Origin: Variovorax beijingensis | GTDB taxonomy: Bacteria > Pseudomonadota > Gammaproteobacteria > Burkholderiales > Burkholderiaceae_C | DNA: 64,000 nt | Assembly: GCF_003951285.1 (NCBI RefSeq) | Contig: NZ_RXFQ01000005.1 | Span: 70,001-134,000, forward strand | Direction of reading: 5' to 3' | In this document: positions 53,438 to 63,070 of the stretch, piece by piece | Position numbering within the stretch: the stretch's first letter is position 1 | Layout of the letters: each line of letters starts with the position of its first letter | Made by a program: the position numbers and the translations under genes | The notes under the pieces: model-generated | Databases searched by the model: none | Told to the model about the DNA's origin: nothing | The model's input: the letters and a program-made list of their open reading frames with translations, nothing else

Positions 53438-54142
53438 TTATCGGCGGCGGCGCGGCGGCACTTTCACCTGGCGCCGTGCAGGTGCGGGAGAGGCCGCCGG
53501 AGCTTGCGCCTCGCCCTCCTCCACCTCGGAGCCGCCGCAGCGCATGCCCTCGCGGTCGATGATCGTCAGCGCCACCTGCTTGATGCCGAGACCGATCAGG
53601 CCGATGCGCTCGGCCGCGGCACGGCTCAGGTCGATGATTCGGCCCTGCGCATAAGGCCCCCGGTCGGTGATGCGCACGAGCACCTCGCTGCCGTTGACGA
53701 GGCTGCGCACGCAAACGCGGGTATTGAACGGCAGGGTCTTGTGGGCCGCCGTCATGGCCATCATGTCGAAGCGCTCGCCGCTCGCGGTCTTGCGCTGGTG
53801 GAACTGGATGCCGTACCACGAAGCCCCGCCGCGCTCGAAGATCTCGCGCGGGCCGCCGTCTCCGGGCACGCCGTCGTCGGCCTCGCCGGTACCCGATACC
53901 GCGAGGTCATAGCGCACCGAAGGCACGCTCGAGCGGGCCGGGGCGCCCGGCGGCACCGCCAGCTTGCGCGGCAGGGGCAGCAGCTTTGCATTGGCGTCCT
54001 TGTCCTTCTGCGCGTCCGCCGTTGCTGCGCCCTCGGTGGCCGGCGGCATGGCGCAGCCGGCCAGCACGCAGGTTGCCGCGACGAGCGCGATGCGAAGCGA
54101 AGTGAGCAGGCGATGGCCCGCTCCAGGACGCCACCCCTTCAA
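53438..54142 (-). CDS. RlpA-like septal ring lytic transglycosylase family lipoprotein
   Basis: A lipoprotein signal (LVAATCVLAGC, Cys near residue 28) leads to a double-psi beta-barrel with GGASWYGIQFHQRKTASGERFD (family start), LPFNTRV and VRITDRGPYAQGRIIDLS, where the acidic active-site residue lies. RlpA cleaves naked glycan strands at the septum. No SPOR domain is present; the C-terminus is short and basic. The TTG start at 54142 overlaps the metF stop (TTGA), giving 234 residues. No better start exists. Confidence 0.86.
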   Translation of the reverse strand: MKGWRPGAGHRLLTSLRIALVAATCVLAGCAMPPATEGAATADAQKDKDANAKLLPLPRKLAVPPGAPARSSVPSVRYDLAVSGTGEADDGVPGDGGPREIFERGGASWYGIQFHQRKTASGERFDMMAMTAAHKTLPFNTRVCVRSLVNGSEVLVRITDRGPYAQGRIIDLSRAAAERIGLIGLGIKQVALTIIDREGMRCGGSEVEEGEAQAPAASPAPARRQVKVPPRRRR

Positions 54143-54963
54143 CCGAGGCGCTCCAGTACAGCCAGCGTGGCCACCGACTGGTTCATCGTGTAGAAGTGCA
54201 GCGCCGGTGCACCGCCACCCTGCAGGCGCGCGCAGAGGTCGGTCACCACGTCGAGGCCGAACGCCTTGATGGAGGCCGTGTCGTCGCCGAAACCTTGCAG
54301 CCGCAGGCGGATCCAGCGCGGGATCTCGGCGCCGCAGGCATCCGAGAAGCGCATGAGTTGCGTCGAGCTGGTGATCGGCATGATGCCCGGCACGATCGGC
54401 ACGTCGAGCCCGAGCTTGCGGGTGTCGTCGACAAAGCGGAAATACGCCTCGGGGCTGAAGAAATACTGCGTGATCGCGGAATCGGCGCCGGCCTTCACCT
54501 TGGCGGCGAAGGCCTGCAGGTCGGCCTCGGGCGAACGTGCCTGCGGATGCACCTCGGGGTAGCAGGCCACCTCGATGTGGAAGTCGCGCCCGGTCTCCTC
54601 GCGGATGAAGGCCACAAGGTCGCTCGCATACAGGAACTCGCCACCGATGCCGTAGCCGCTCGGCAGGTCGCCGCGCAGGGCGACCAGGCGCTTCACGCCC
54701 ATCGCCTTGAGTTCGGCCAGCTGCTCGCGCACGGTGGCGCGCGTGGCGCCGATGCACGAGAAGTGGCTGGCGGCATCGACGCCCTCGGACAGGATCTCCT
54801 GCACCGCGCCGAAAGTGCCCTGGTGCGTGGAGCCGCCCGCGCCGTAGGTCACCGAGCAGAACTCCGGCTTGCGCGCATACAGCTGCTGGCGCACCGCGCG
54901 CAGCTTGACCGCGCCTTCGGGCGTCTTGGTCGGAAAGAACTCGAAACTCAATGGAAGGCGCAC
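54139..54963 (-). CDS. metF: Methylenetetrahydrofolate reductase
   Basis: MetF is an FAD enzyme that makes 5-methyl-THF for methionine synthesis. It starts MRLPLSFEFFPTKTPEG with the conserved FEFFPP-type motif (here FEFFPTKT). VTYGAGGSTH, the FAD contact region VALRGDLPSG and ITQYFF are present. It has 274 residues, normal length. It lies nine bases after tlyA, so the ahcY-tlyA-metF order places methyl-cycle genes together. Confidence 0.96.
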   Translation of the reverse strand: MRLPLSFEFFPTKTPEGAVKLRAVRQQLYARKPEFCSVTYGAGGSTHQGTFGAVQEILSEGVDAASHFSCIGATRATVREQLAELKAMGVKRLVALRGDLPSGYGIGGEFLYASDLVAFIREETGRDFHIEVACYPEVHPQARSPEADLQAFAAKVKAGADSAITQYFFSPEAYFRFVDDTRKLGLDVPIVPGIMPITSSTQLMRFSDACGAEIPRWIRLRLQGFGDDTASIKAFGLDVVTDLCARLQGGGAPALHFYTMNQSVATLAVLERLG

Positions 54964-54972
54964 TTGCGTCTC

Positions 54973-55763
54973 CTAGGAACCGTTCGCAGTGTCCGCGCGA
55001 ACGGCGTGAATGAAAAACTCGCGGTTGCCGTCGCCGCCCGCAATCGGGCTGTCGAACCACCGCAGCACGCGCAGTCCGAGCGCCTCGCAGGCGTCGCGCA
55101 GGCGCTTCTCGACCACCGCGTACATCGACGCGTCGCGCACGATGCCGCCCTTGCCGACCTGTCCCGGCTGCAGCTCGAACTGCGGCTTGACGAGCATCAG
55201 CAGCTGGCCATCACCGGCCAGGAACGGCACCACAGCCGGCAGCACCAGCGTGAGCGAGATAAACGACAGGTCGCCGACGATCAGGTCGAAGCGCAGGTCC
55301 GAAGGCTCCTCGCCTTCTTCTTCCTGCAGGTCGTCCGGGGACAGCGCACGCGCATTGACGCCTTCGATGGCGACCACGCGCTCGTCCTCGCGCAGCTTCG
55401 GATGCAGCTGTCCATGGCCGACGTCGACACCCACCACCTTCGCCGCGCCGCCTTGCAGCAGGCAGTCGGTGAAGCCGCCGGTCGACTGGCCCACGTCGAG
55501 GCACAGCTTGCCGTCGGCGCTGACGCCGCTCGCCGCCAGCGCGCCTTCGAGCTTGAGCCCGCCGCGCGAGACGTAGCGCGCCTCGGCGGCGTCGTCGAGC
55601 TCGACCTCGGCGGACTCGGGCACCTCGTCGCGGTTCTTCACCACCGAGCGCCACGCGTCCGCGCTGCCCGCATCGCGCCAGCGCATGCCGCCGGCAATCA
55701 GCCGCACGGCCTGCGAACGCGACGCGGCCAGGCCGCGCTCCACCAGCAATTGGTCGGCGCGCA

Positions 55764-55764
<1 letters not shown>
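54973..55764 (-). CDS. TlyA family rRNA 2'-O-methyltransferase
   Basis: It has an N-terminal S4 RNA-binding domain (RADQLLVERGLAASRSQAVR, residues 2-21) and an RrmJ-like SAM methyltransferase domain with CLDVGQSTGGFTDCLL (near residue 90), VVGDLSFISL and LVKPQFE. TlyA enzymes methylate cytidines of 16S and/or 23S rRNA. It has 263 residues. Its ATG overlaps the ahcY stop by one base (TGATG), so its expression follows the SAH riboswitch. That is fitting for an enzyme that produces SAH. Confidence 0.92.
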
Positions 55765-57203
<1,439 letters not shown>

Positions 57204-57249
57204 GAGAACTCCAACAAAGCTAGTTTGAAAGGTGCCACTGCGTTCGGGG

Positions 57250-57279
57250 AAAAGACTCACCGCGAGAACAGCGGGTGAG
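57250..57279 (-). terminator. Regulatory terminator of the ahcY leader (riboswitch expression platform)
   Basis: On the minus strand CTCACC(C)GC pairs with GCGGTGAG around a seven-base loop and is followed by TCTTTT. Its 5' arm reuses bases at the 3' edge of the SAH aptamer (57273-57281), so aptamer folding and terminator folding should exclude each other. Confidence 0.75.
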
Positions 57280-57338
57280 CGTGGTTGCGATGTGGTCCGA
57301 GCCTCACGCCTGGCGGCGCTGCAACGCTCCTCGGAACC
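57273..57338 (-). ncRNA. SAH riboswitch upstream of ahcY
   Basis: On the minus strand the leader starts TTCCGAGGAGCGTTGCAGC, continues through GCCAGGCGTGAGGCTCGG, and ends CACGCTCACC. The spaced GAGCGT/ACGCTC and CCGAG/CTCGG pairings and the overall order match the SAH riboswitch class known before ahcY in beta-proteobacteria. SAH binding is expected to turn ahcY on. The aptamer ends about 70 bases before the ahcY start. Confidence 0.9.
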
Positions 57339-57621
57339 GCGGATTGTAGACGGGGCGCCAAGGCGAGCCAACCGCCGGGGCATCCCACATGCCGGAAAGC
57401 GCATTTCGCACCCGGGGCGTACAGCCCACGGCGCTGCGCGTCACCGCCGGGCGCAGCGGCTTCGCGCCGCCGATGCAGCCCAAGGGAAATCCCGCAGGCA
57501 ATTCCTGCCGCAGCGGCGCCGCGGGCGGGCTGCCGCGGCGTATCGTGGCGAGGGACAGTCGGCCGTCCGGCCGGTCCTTGCCGCTCACCCGTTCCTCACC
57601 CGACACAGGAGATACCGCACC
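57339..57621. other. Gene-free stretch between the SAH riboswitch and the phasin gene
   Basis: In these 283 bases I see no convincing gene, hairpin terminator or clear sigma-70 hexamer pair. An open frame that continues into the phasin has poor codon character and is not counted. It presumably holds the divergent promoters of ahcY and the phasin. AGGAGATA at 57607-57614 is the phasin ribosome-binding site. Confidence 0.6.
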
Positions 57622-58113
57622 ATGGCCACTGCCAAGAAAGCCGCCGCGAAGAAGACCACCGCCAGCAGCAGCACCAGGGCGGCTCCCGACGCCGCCGACA
57701 TGCTCGACCCCCTGAAGAATCTCAAGGCCATGACCGACCGCCTGCAGGATCTCAACCTGACCGGCGGCGCGAGCAAGCTGCTCGAGAGCGGGCAAAAGGA
57801 CCTCCAGGCGCTGATGCAGGCGAACCAGAAGTCCTACCAGGGCCTGCAGACCGTGGTGCAGCGGCAGACGGAAATGATCAAGAGCGCCATCGCCGAGTGG
57901 CAGACGGCCGCCAAGGAAATGCCCGGCAAGGATGCCAAGGCCAACCTCGCCAAGCTCGACGAACTCGGCCGCCAGTCGTTCCAGCGCGCCATCGACGACA
58001 TCAAGGAGCTGGCCAATCTTGCCGCCAAGTCGCAGGCCGATGCGTTCGAGCTGGTGCGCCAGCGGATCCAGGCCAATGTGGATGAAGTGACGAAGCTGCT
58101 GCAGCGCAAGTAA
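57622..58113 (+). CDS. Phasin family protein
   Basis: Phasins coat polyhydroxyalkanoate granules. The 163-residue protein has a Lys/Ala-rich N-terminus (MATAKKAAAKKTTASSS) and then an amphipathic helical phasin_2-like domain rich in Gln, Ala and charged residues (LQALMQANQKSYQGLQ, RAIDDIKELANLAAKSQADA). The basic lead resembles that of DNA-binding phasins. ATG at 57622 has AGGAGATA upstream. No PHA synthase gene is in the window. Confidence 0.87.
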   Translation: MATAKKAAAKKTTASSSTRAAPDAADMLDPLKNLKAMTDRLQDLNLTGGASKLLESGQKDLQALMQANQKSYQGLQTVVQRQTEMIKSAIAEWQTAAKEMPGKDAKANLAKLDELGRQSFQRAIDDIKELANLAAKSQADAFELVRQRIQANVDEVTKLLQRK

Positions 58114-58190
58114 GGCGTTTTCGGCGAGTCGGGCAGGCGGCTCGGGGCCGCCTTCTAAAATCGGGCCATCCCCCTGCAGATTGCCCCATC

Positions 58191-59819
58191 TTGTCTTTTC
58201 TCTCCGAAACCCGCCGCCGTCGCACCTTCGCGATCATTTCCCACCCCGACGCCGGCAAGACCACGCTGACCGAGAAGCTGCTGCTTTTCTCCGGCGCGAT
58301 CCAGATCGCCGGTTCGGTGAAGGCGCGCAAGGCCTCGCGCCACGCCACCTCCGACTGGATGGAAATCGAGAAACAGCGCGGCATCTCGGTGGCCTCGTCG
58401 GTCATGCAGATGCTGTACCGCGACCACGTCATCAACCTGCTCGACACGCCCGGCCACAAGGACTTCTCGGAAGACACCTACCGCGTGCTCACGGCGGTCG
58501 ACTCGGCCCTGATGGTGATCGACGCGGCCAACGGCGTGGAGGCGCAGACGCGCCGGCTGATCGAGGTCTGCCGCCAGCGCGACACGCCCATCATCACCTT
58601 CGTCAACAAGATGGACCGCGAGGTGCGCGAGCCGCTCGACATCCTCGACGAGGTGGAGCGCGAGCTCGGCATGCCCTGCGTGCCGATGACCTGGCCCGTG
58701 GGCCAGGGCAAGAGCTTTCGCGGGATCATGAACCTGCGCACGCAGGCGATGACGGTTTTCGAGTCGGGCAGCGAGCGGCTGCCGCAGGATTTCGAGACCA
58801 TCGCCCTCACGGAGCGCGACACGCTCGCCAAGCGCTTCGGCGCCGACTTCGAATCCGCCATGGACAGCATGGAACTGGCCACCGGCGCCTCGCCCACCTG
58901 GGACCGCGAGGCTTTCCTGGCCGGCAAGCAGACGCCGGTGTTCTTCGGCTCGGGCGTGAACAACTTCGGCGTGATGGAAGTGCTCGACGCGCTGGTCGAC
59001 CTCGCGCCCTCGCCGCGGTCGCGCACCAGCACCACGGTGGTCAACCGCCAGCCGGTGGTGAAGGAAATCCAGCCCGAGGACAAGGACTTCGCGGGCGTGG
59101 TGTTCAAGGTGCAGGCCAACATGGACGCCAACCACCGCGACCGCATCGCCTTCGTGCGCATGGCCTCGGGCAAGTACACGCCGGGCATGAAGCTCAAGGT
59201 GCAGCGCACCGCGAAGGAGCTGCGCCCCACCAGCGTCGTCACCTTCATGAGCCAGCGCCGCGAGGCGGTCGAGGAGGCCTACGCGGGCGATATCGTGGGC
59301 TTCACCACGCATGGCGGCGTGCAGCTGGGCGACACCATCACCGACGGCGCGAGCCTGCAGTTCACCGGCCTGCCCTTCTTTGCGCCCGAGCTGTTCATGA
59401 CGGTGATCCTGAAGAACCCGCTGCGCACCAAGCAGCTGCAGCAGGGCCTGGCCCAGCTCGGCGAGGAAGGTGCCATTCAAGTGTTCCGCCCCGAGATCGG
59501 CGGGCCGATGCTGCTGGGTGCCGTCGGGCAGCTGCAGTTCGAGGTGGTGCAGCACCGCCTGAAGGCCGAGTACGACGCCGACGTGCGGCTCGAAGGCTGC
59601 CAGTACACGGGCGCTCGCTGGATCACGGCCGATTCGCCGGCCGAGCTGCGCGAGTTCGTCAACGCGTACCCGCAGCGCATGGCAAAGGACGCGGCCGATA
59701 CGCTGGCCTTCCTGTGCACTTCACCCTACGACGTGCGGCTGGCGCAGGAGCGCTTTCCGAAGATCCACTTCCATCCGCTGCGGGAGCACGCGGGGCTGGC
59801 GCTGCAGAACGCGGGCTGA
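58191..59819 (+). CDS. prfC: Peptide chain release factor 3
   Basis: RF3 is a translational GTPase that recycles RF1 and RF2 from the ribosome. Its G-domain motifs are ISHPDAGKTTLTEK (P-loop, near residue 17), DTPGHKDF and VNKMDRE. The length is 542 residues. The only suitable start is TTG at 58191, and no strong ribosome-binding site is seen. A TAAAAT at 58156-58161 may be the -10. A short GC hairpin at 58135-58153 lies between the phasin and prfC. Convergent with the ABC permease gene. Confidence 0.96.
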   Translation: MSFLSETRRRRTFAIISHPDAGKTTLTEKLLLFSGAIQIAGSVKARKASRHATSDWMEIEKQRGISVASSVMQMLYRDHVINLLDTPGHKDFSEDTYRVLTAVDSALMVIDAANGVEAQTRRLIEVCRQRDTPIITFVNKMDREVREPLDILDEVERELGMPCVPMTWPVGQGKSFRGIMNLRTQAMTVFESGSERLPQDFETIALTERDTLAKRFGADFESAMDSMELATGASPTWDREAFLAGKQTPVFFGSGVNNFGVMEVLDALVDLAPSPRSRTSTTVVNRQPVVKEIQPEDKDFAGVVFKVQANMDANHRDRIAFVRMASGKYTPGMKLKVQRTAKELRPTSVVTFMSQRREAVEEAYAGDIVGFTTHGGVQLGDTITDGASLQFTGLPFFAPELFMTVILKNPLRTKQLQQGLAQLGEEGAIQVFRPEIGGPMLLGAVGQLQFEVVQHRLKAEYDADVRLEGCQYTGARWITADSPAELREFVNAYPQRMAKDAADTLAFLCTSPYDVRLAQERFPKIHFHPLREHAGLALQNAG

Positions 59820-59826
59820 CGCGGGC

Positions 59827-60630
59827 TCAGCTGCCCGTCGAGGCGTAGTGGCGCAGCCCGATGCGCCATGCGCCGAAAGCCGCCGCGAGGAAAACGAAGC
59901 CCGCGAGCGGCGACACCATGCCCACCCAGTCCGGCGCGCCCAGCGGATCCGGCTTGCCGAGGATCGCGAGCGCCGGGTAGTACGCCACGCAGGCCAGCGG
60001 CACGATGAAGGTCAGCACGCGGCGGAACCACTGCGCGTAGAGCGCCAGCGGGTACTGCGCCGCCTGCACGCCGCCGTAGGTGAGCACGTTGGCGATCTCC
60101 AGGCTTTCGACAGTCCAGAATGACAGCGTGCCCTGCAGCACCAGGATGCCGAGGAACAGTGCGATGCCGCCGGCCAGCGCGAACAGGAAGATGGCCACGG
60201 CGCCCGGGGCCCATGCGATGTGGGCCTGGACGGTCGCGAACGCCAGCACGCCCAGGCCCTGCAGCAGCCGGCCCAGGCGGCTGATTCGCACGTCGTGTCC
60301 CATGAGCTGCAGTGCCAGCGGGCGCGGGCGCAGCAGCAGCCGGTCGAAGGTGCCGGTGCGCAGGAACTCGGTGCCCAGCACATCGAAGCCGCGCCCCAGC
60401 GCGTCGGCGATGGCGAACATGCAGTTGACCAGGCCGTAGAACAGCGCCACTTCGCCAATGCCCCAGCCCTGCACTTCGCCGAAGCGATGGAACAGCGCCC
60501 AGACGGCGACGACCTCGATGCCTGTGCCCAGGAATTGGCCCAAGGTCAGCAGCAAGGCGGACGCGGGGTACCTGGCCTGGCCGCTGATGGAGGCGGCCAT
60601 GAGGCGGAAGAAGAGAGGGAGGGCGCCCAT
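59827..60630 (-). CDS. ABC-2 family exporter permease, second subunit
   Basis: This 267-residue protein has six predicted membrane helices. FRLMAASISGQARYP opens it, and RTGTFDRLLLRPRPLALQLMG is the characteristic loop after helix III of this ABC_2 (PF06182-like) permease group. Such permeases occur as pairs with one ATPase; the partner permease is at 63071 and the ATPase tail at 63910. Two unrelated genes now separate the pair. ATG at 60630 has GAGGGGC upstream. Cargo unknown. Confidence 0.85.
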   Translation of the reverse strand: MGALPLFFRLMAASISGQARYPASALLLTLGQFLGTGIEVVAVWALFHRFGEVQGWGIGEVALFYGLVNCMFAIADALGRGFDVLGTEFLRTGTFDRLLLRPRPLALQLMGHDVRISRLGRLLQGLGVLAFATVQAHIAWAPGAVAIFLFALAGGIALFLGILVLQGTLSFWTVESLEIANVLTYGGVQAAQYPLALYAQWFRRVLTFIVPLACVAYYPALAILGKPDPLGAPDWVGMVSPLAGFVFLAAAFGAWRIGLRHYASTGS

Positions 60631-60709
60631 CTTCAATGCCCCTCGCCGCTGTTCAGGGCGCGGTCCTTGTGCTGGTCGGTCCACCGCTGTGCGGATTGCG
60701 TCATGCCAC

Positions 60710-61750
60710 TCATTGCTCGTAGCAGATGTCGAGCCGGACCAATGCGCCGCGGGCATCGATGCGATCGGCTCGGAAGTAGAAGCGGCCGCGGTAGCTGTCG
60801 AGGTGAAGGGGCACGGTGACCGGATCGCCCCAGCTCGTCACCGAGAAGCCCCGCCCTTGCAGCCATCGCAGCAGGGTGTCCAGGCGCTGCGGGTCGGCGT
60901 CGACGTGGATGTCGGCGTCTGCGGGCGGCATGCCTTGTGGGTCCTGCTGCCAGCGCGCGAAGCTTCCGAACAGCGTGAAGTCGTGTCCTGCTGCGCGCAT
61001 GGCATCGAGCAGCGCCGCCGTGGCCGGCAGGTCGATGCGCTCGCGCTGCTTGCGAAAGACCAGCGCGTGTTCGTGGCGCCGGTCGGTGCGGGTATCGGCG
61101 TCGTTGTCTTCCGCGTCGTGCGGATAGACCAGCACGCGCTCCCCCTCCATCGTGAAGAGCGCCTCCAGGATGCGCGCGAGATCGAAGGCCAGCGGCAGCA
61201 CGCGATCGCCGATCCGGAGGTTCTCCACCATCGCGATGCAGGCGCCGCCCTCGCACAATCCGGCGCGGACGCGGTGGAAGACGTTGCGCAGGCCGTCTAG
61301 GTACTGCGCATAGCTCGGGCTGTCGTAGAGCTGGGAGGTCGCTTGCGCACCGGTCCAGCGGCAACCGAAGTAGGGCACGTTCGTCAGGCACAGGTCGAAG
61401 GGCGGGAGCGCGGCGTCTTCGAGCGCATCGCACGAGGCGTGCAGGAGCGTCGTGCCGTGGGCGAGGCCGTGGCGTGCCAGCCGCTCGCGGATGAGGTCGA
61501 TGCGGCCGGCATCGACTTCGCAGCCCGAAGCCCGTCGGCCCTCGAGGCGCGCCGCGAGCAGCGTCGTGCCGAAGCCGGCGAACGGGTCGAAGACCGTGTC
61601 GCCCGGTTGCGAAAACCTGCGCACGAAGGGCAGCATCTGCTCGACCCATCCGCAATCGCGCCCGCCCATCGGGTCCCGCGCGCGCAGGTCGTCCGGCAGC
61701 CGGTAACGCGGCGATTCATGGTCGAGCATCAGCCAGCTGTGACTGGTCAT
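60710..61750 (-). CDS. SAM-dependent methyltransferase (DNA methylase-like) fused to a nucleotidyltransferase-like domain
   Basis: It has 346 residues. The N-terminal part (about 20-240) is a methyltransferase with motif I DPFAGFGTT (55-63), acidic E78/D80, D108, and a catalytic-type motif TNVPYF (123-128) in place of NPPY/F. The order is that of gamma-type N6/N4 DNA methylases or TRM11-like RNA methylases. The C-terminal part (about 250-346) has GSFAR (262-266) and DADIHVD (278-284), resembling minimal nucleotidyltransferases. ATG at 61750 overlaps the radical SAM stop (ATGA). Target unknown. Confidence 0.8.
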   Translation of the reverse strand: MTSHSWLMLDHESPRYRLPDDLRARDPMGGRDCGWVEQMLPFVRRFSQPGDTVFDPFAGFGTTLLAARLEGRRASGCEVDAGRIDLIRERLARHGLAHGTTLLHASCDALEDAALPPFDLCLTNVPYFGCRWTGAQATSQLYDSPSYAQYLDGLRNVFHRVRAGLCEGGACIAMVENLRIGDRVLPLAFDLARILEALFTMEGERVLVYPHDAEDNDADTRTDRRHEHALVFRKQRERIDLPATAALLDAMRAAGHDFTLFGSFARWQQDPQGMPPADADIHVDADPQRLDTLLRWLQGRGFSVTSWGDPVTVPLHLDSYRGRFYFRADRIDARGALVRLDICYEQ

Positions 61751-62937
61751 GGGCAGGCCTGTGCGGTGCGCGTGTCGAGCAGCACGTCGTGCCCCGGCTC
61801 CCAGCCGGCGCAGAGCTGTCCGTCGGCAAAGTAGACGAGCTTGTAGACGTCGCCGGTCGCGTGGCGCGCGTGCATGGCGCCGTAGTCGGCACTTTCGAAG
61901 ACGACCCTCAGGCCGCTGTCGGTGCGCAGGCGCAGGTTCCAGAAGTAGTAGCCCTCGGTGAGGCTTTCGAGGGTCCACCCGCGCGAGATTTCGGGGTCGT
62001 CGAGGCAGGCTGTCACCAGCGCGTCCATCGAGACCCGCTGCGTGCGCAGATAGCGCGCGGTGGCGTTGTCGCGATAGCCGTCGTCGAGCCGCGAGAACTC
62101 CCGGAAGACGACGGTCCCGGCGCCGCATCGCCGTGCCCACGCGAGGTACGCGGCCACGTCGGTCGGCTGCGCGATGCCCCCGCGCTGGAGGATGCACACG
62201 AGCCGCAGCGCCACCGCATCGGCGAGCTGGCGCGCGGTGCGTTCGAACACGACGGGGTCACCGATGGCCACCTCGGGCCGGAATCGCATGATGGCCTGGT
62301 TGACCGCGCCGTCGTGGTGGTGGCGGGACAGCTCCAGCCAGCTCATTTCGAAACGTTGCAGCGCGCGCCGCAGTACCTCGCCCTGCGGGCCGGCAAAGCC
62401 TGCGCCGTTGGTGTAAAGCACACGGTCTTCGACCACCGGGCCCTCGCTTTCGCCCGCGGCCAGCGTGTGCAGCAGCCGGAGCATCCAGTCGGCGTCGTCG
62501 CTCGTTTCCAGACCCGAGAGCGACCACGACAGCGGCACGCCGCGCAAGGCGCGCAGCGCGCGGGACAGGCCGTCGAAGTAGTCGGGTGCCGGACGCAGCC
62601 GGGACGCCGAGGTTCCGCCGTCGGTCCTGCGCAGGTTTTCCGAGCAGAAGCCGCAACGTGCCGAACAAGGCTTCACGGAGGCGTACGGCGTGAACGTGAG
62701 GGGCTGCGCAAAGCGCCGCGCGACGCCGCCGATCGCGTGCGTGTGCCAGCGCGCGGCCTCGTTCGAAGACGGCGTGCGAAGGGTCACCCCGCGCACGGAG
62801 CGGCGAAGGCGTTCGAAGAGCGGGGAACTCGCGCTGCGCGGCAGATCGGCCACGGCGATCTGGTCGATCGCGCAAGTCACGGCCCGCGTAGCGAGGGGTA
62901 CCGGCGTATCGGCTTCAAGGGGAATGACGGGGCGCAT
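61747..62937 (-). CDS. Radical SAM protein of unknown function
   Basis: The cluster motif C91-SAR-C95-GF-C98 (CxxxCxxC) binds the 4Fe-4S cluster that reductively cleaves SAM. The downstream region continues as a partial TIM barrel (SWSLSGLETSDDAD, VVFREFSRLDDGYRD). The C-terminal part (about 300-396) lacks extra cysteine clusters of the SPASM type. ATG at 62937 gives 396 residues; ATGs at 63024 and 63030 would add 29-31. It is coupled to the downstream methyltransferase fusion and inserted between two exporter permease genes. Substrate unknown. Confidence 0.82.
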   Translation of the reverse strand: MRPVIPLEADTPVPLATRAVTCAIDQIAVADLPRSASSPLFERLRRSVRGVTLRTPSSNEAARWHTHAIGGVARRFAQPLTFTPYASVKPCSARCGFCSENLRRTDGGTSASRLRPAPDYFDGLSRALRALRGVPLSWSLSGLETSDDADWMLRLLHTLAAGESEGPVVEDRVLYTNGAGFAGPQGEVLRRALQRFEMSWLELSRHHHDGAVNQAIMRFRPEVAIGDPVVFERTARQLADAVALRLVCILQRGGIAQPTDVAAYLAWARRCGAGTVVFREFSRLDDGYRDNATARYLRTQRVSMDALVTACLDDPEISRGWTLESLTEGYYFWNLRLRTDSGLRVVFESADYGAMHARHATGDVYKLVYFADGQLCAGWEPGHDVLLDTRTAQACP

Positions 62938-63070
62938 GGCAGGGGCGGAGTGGTCGCAACCACGACCATACGCCGGCGTTGCCTCCGCGGTGGCGTTGGC
63001 CCACCGCGGCTGGAGCCGCGCCATGCGCATTTCCGCACGAGAAGCGTTGACGCGGTCCAGGCCCGTCACC
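62938..63070. other. Gap upstream of the radical SAM gene with a short inverted repeat
   Basis: TGGTCG, six bases, CGACCA at 62951-62968 is an imperfectly spaced inverted repeat just upstream of the start at 62937. It could be an operator or the site of an RNA hairpin. No sigma-70 promoter is obvious. If the longer radical SAM start is used, this lies inside the gene. Confidence 0.35.

Noticed and set aside
58135..58153. Hairpin AGGCGGC-TCGGG-GCCGCCT after the phasin gene as a terminator
   Set aside because: The stem is good, but only TCT follows, with no T run; the adjacent TAAAAT may instead be a -10 for prfC. Left unassigned.
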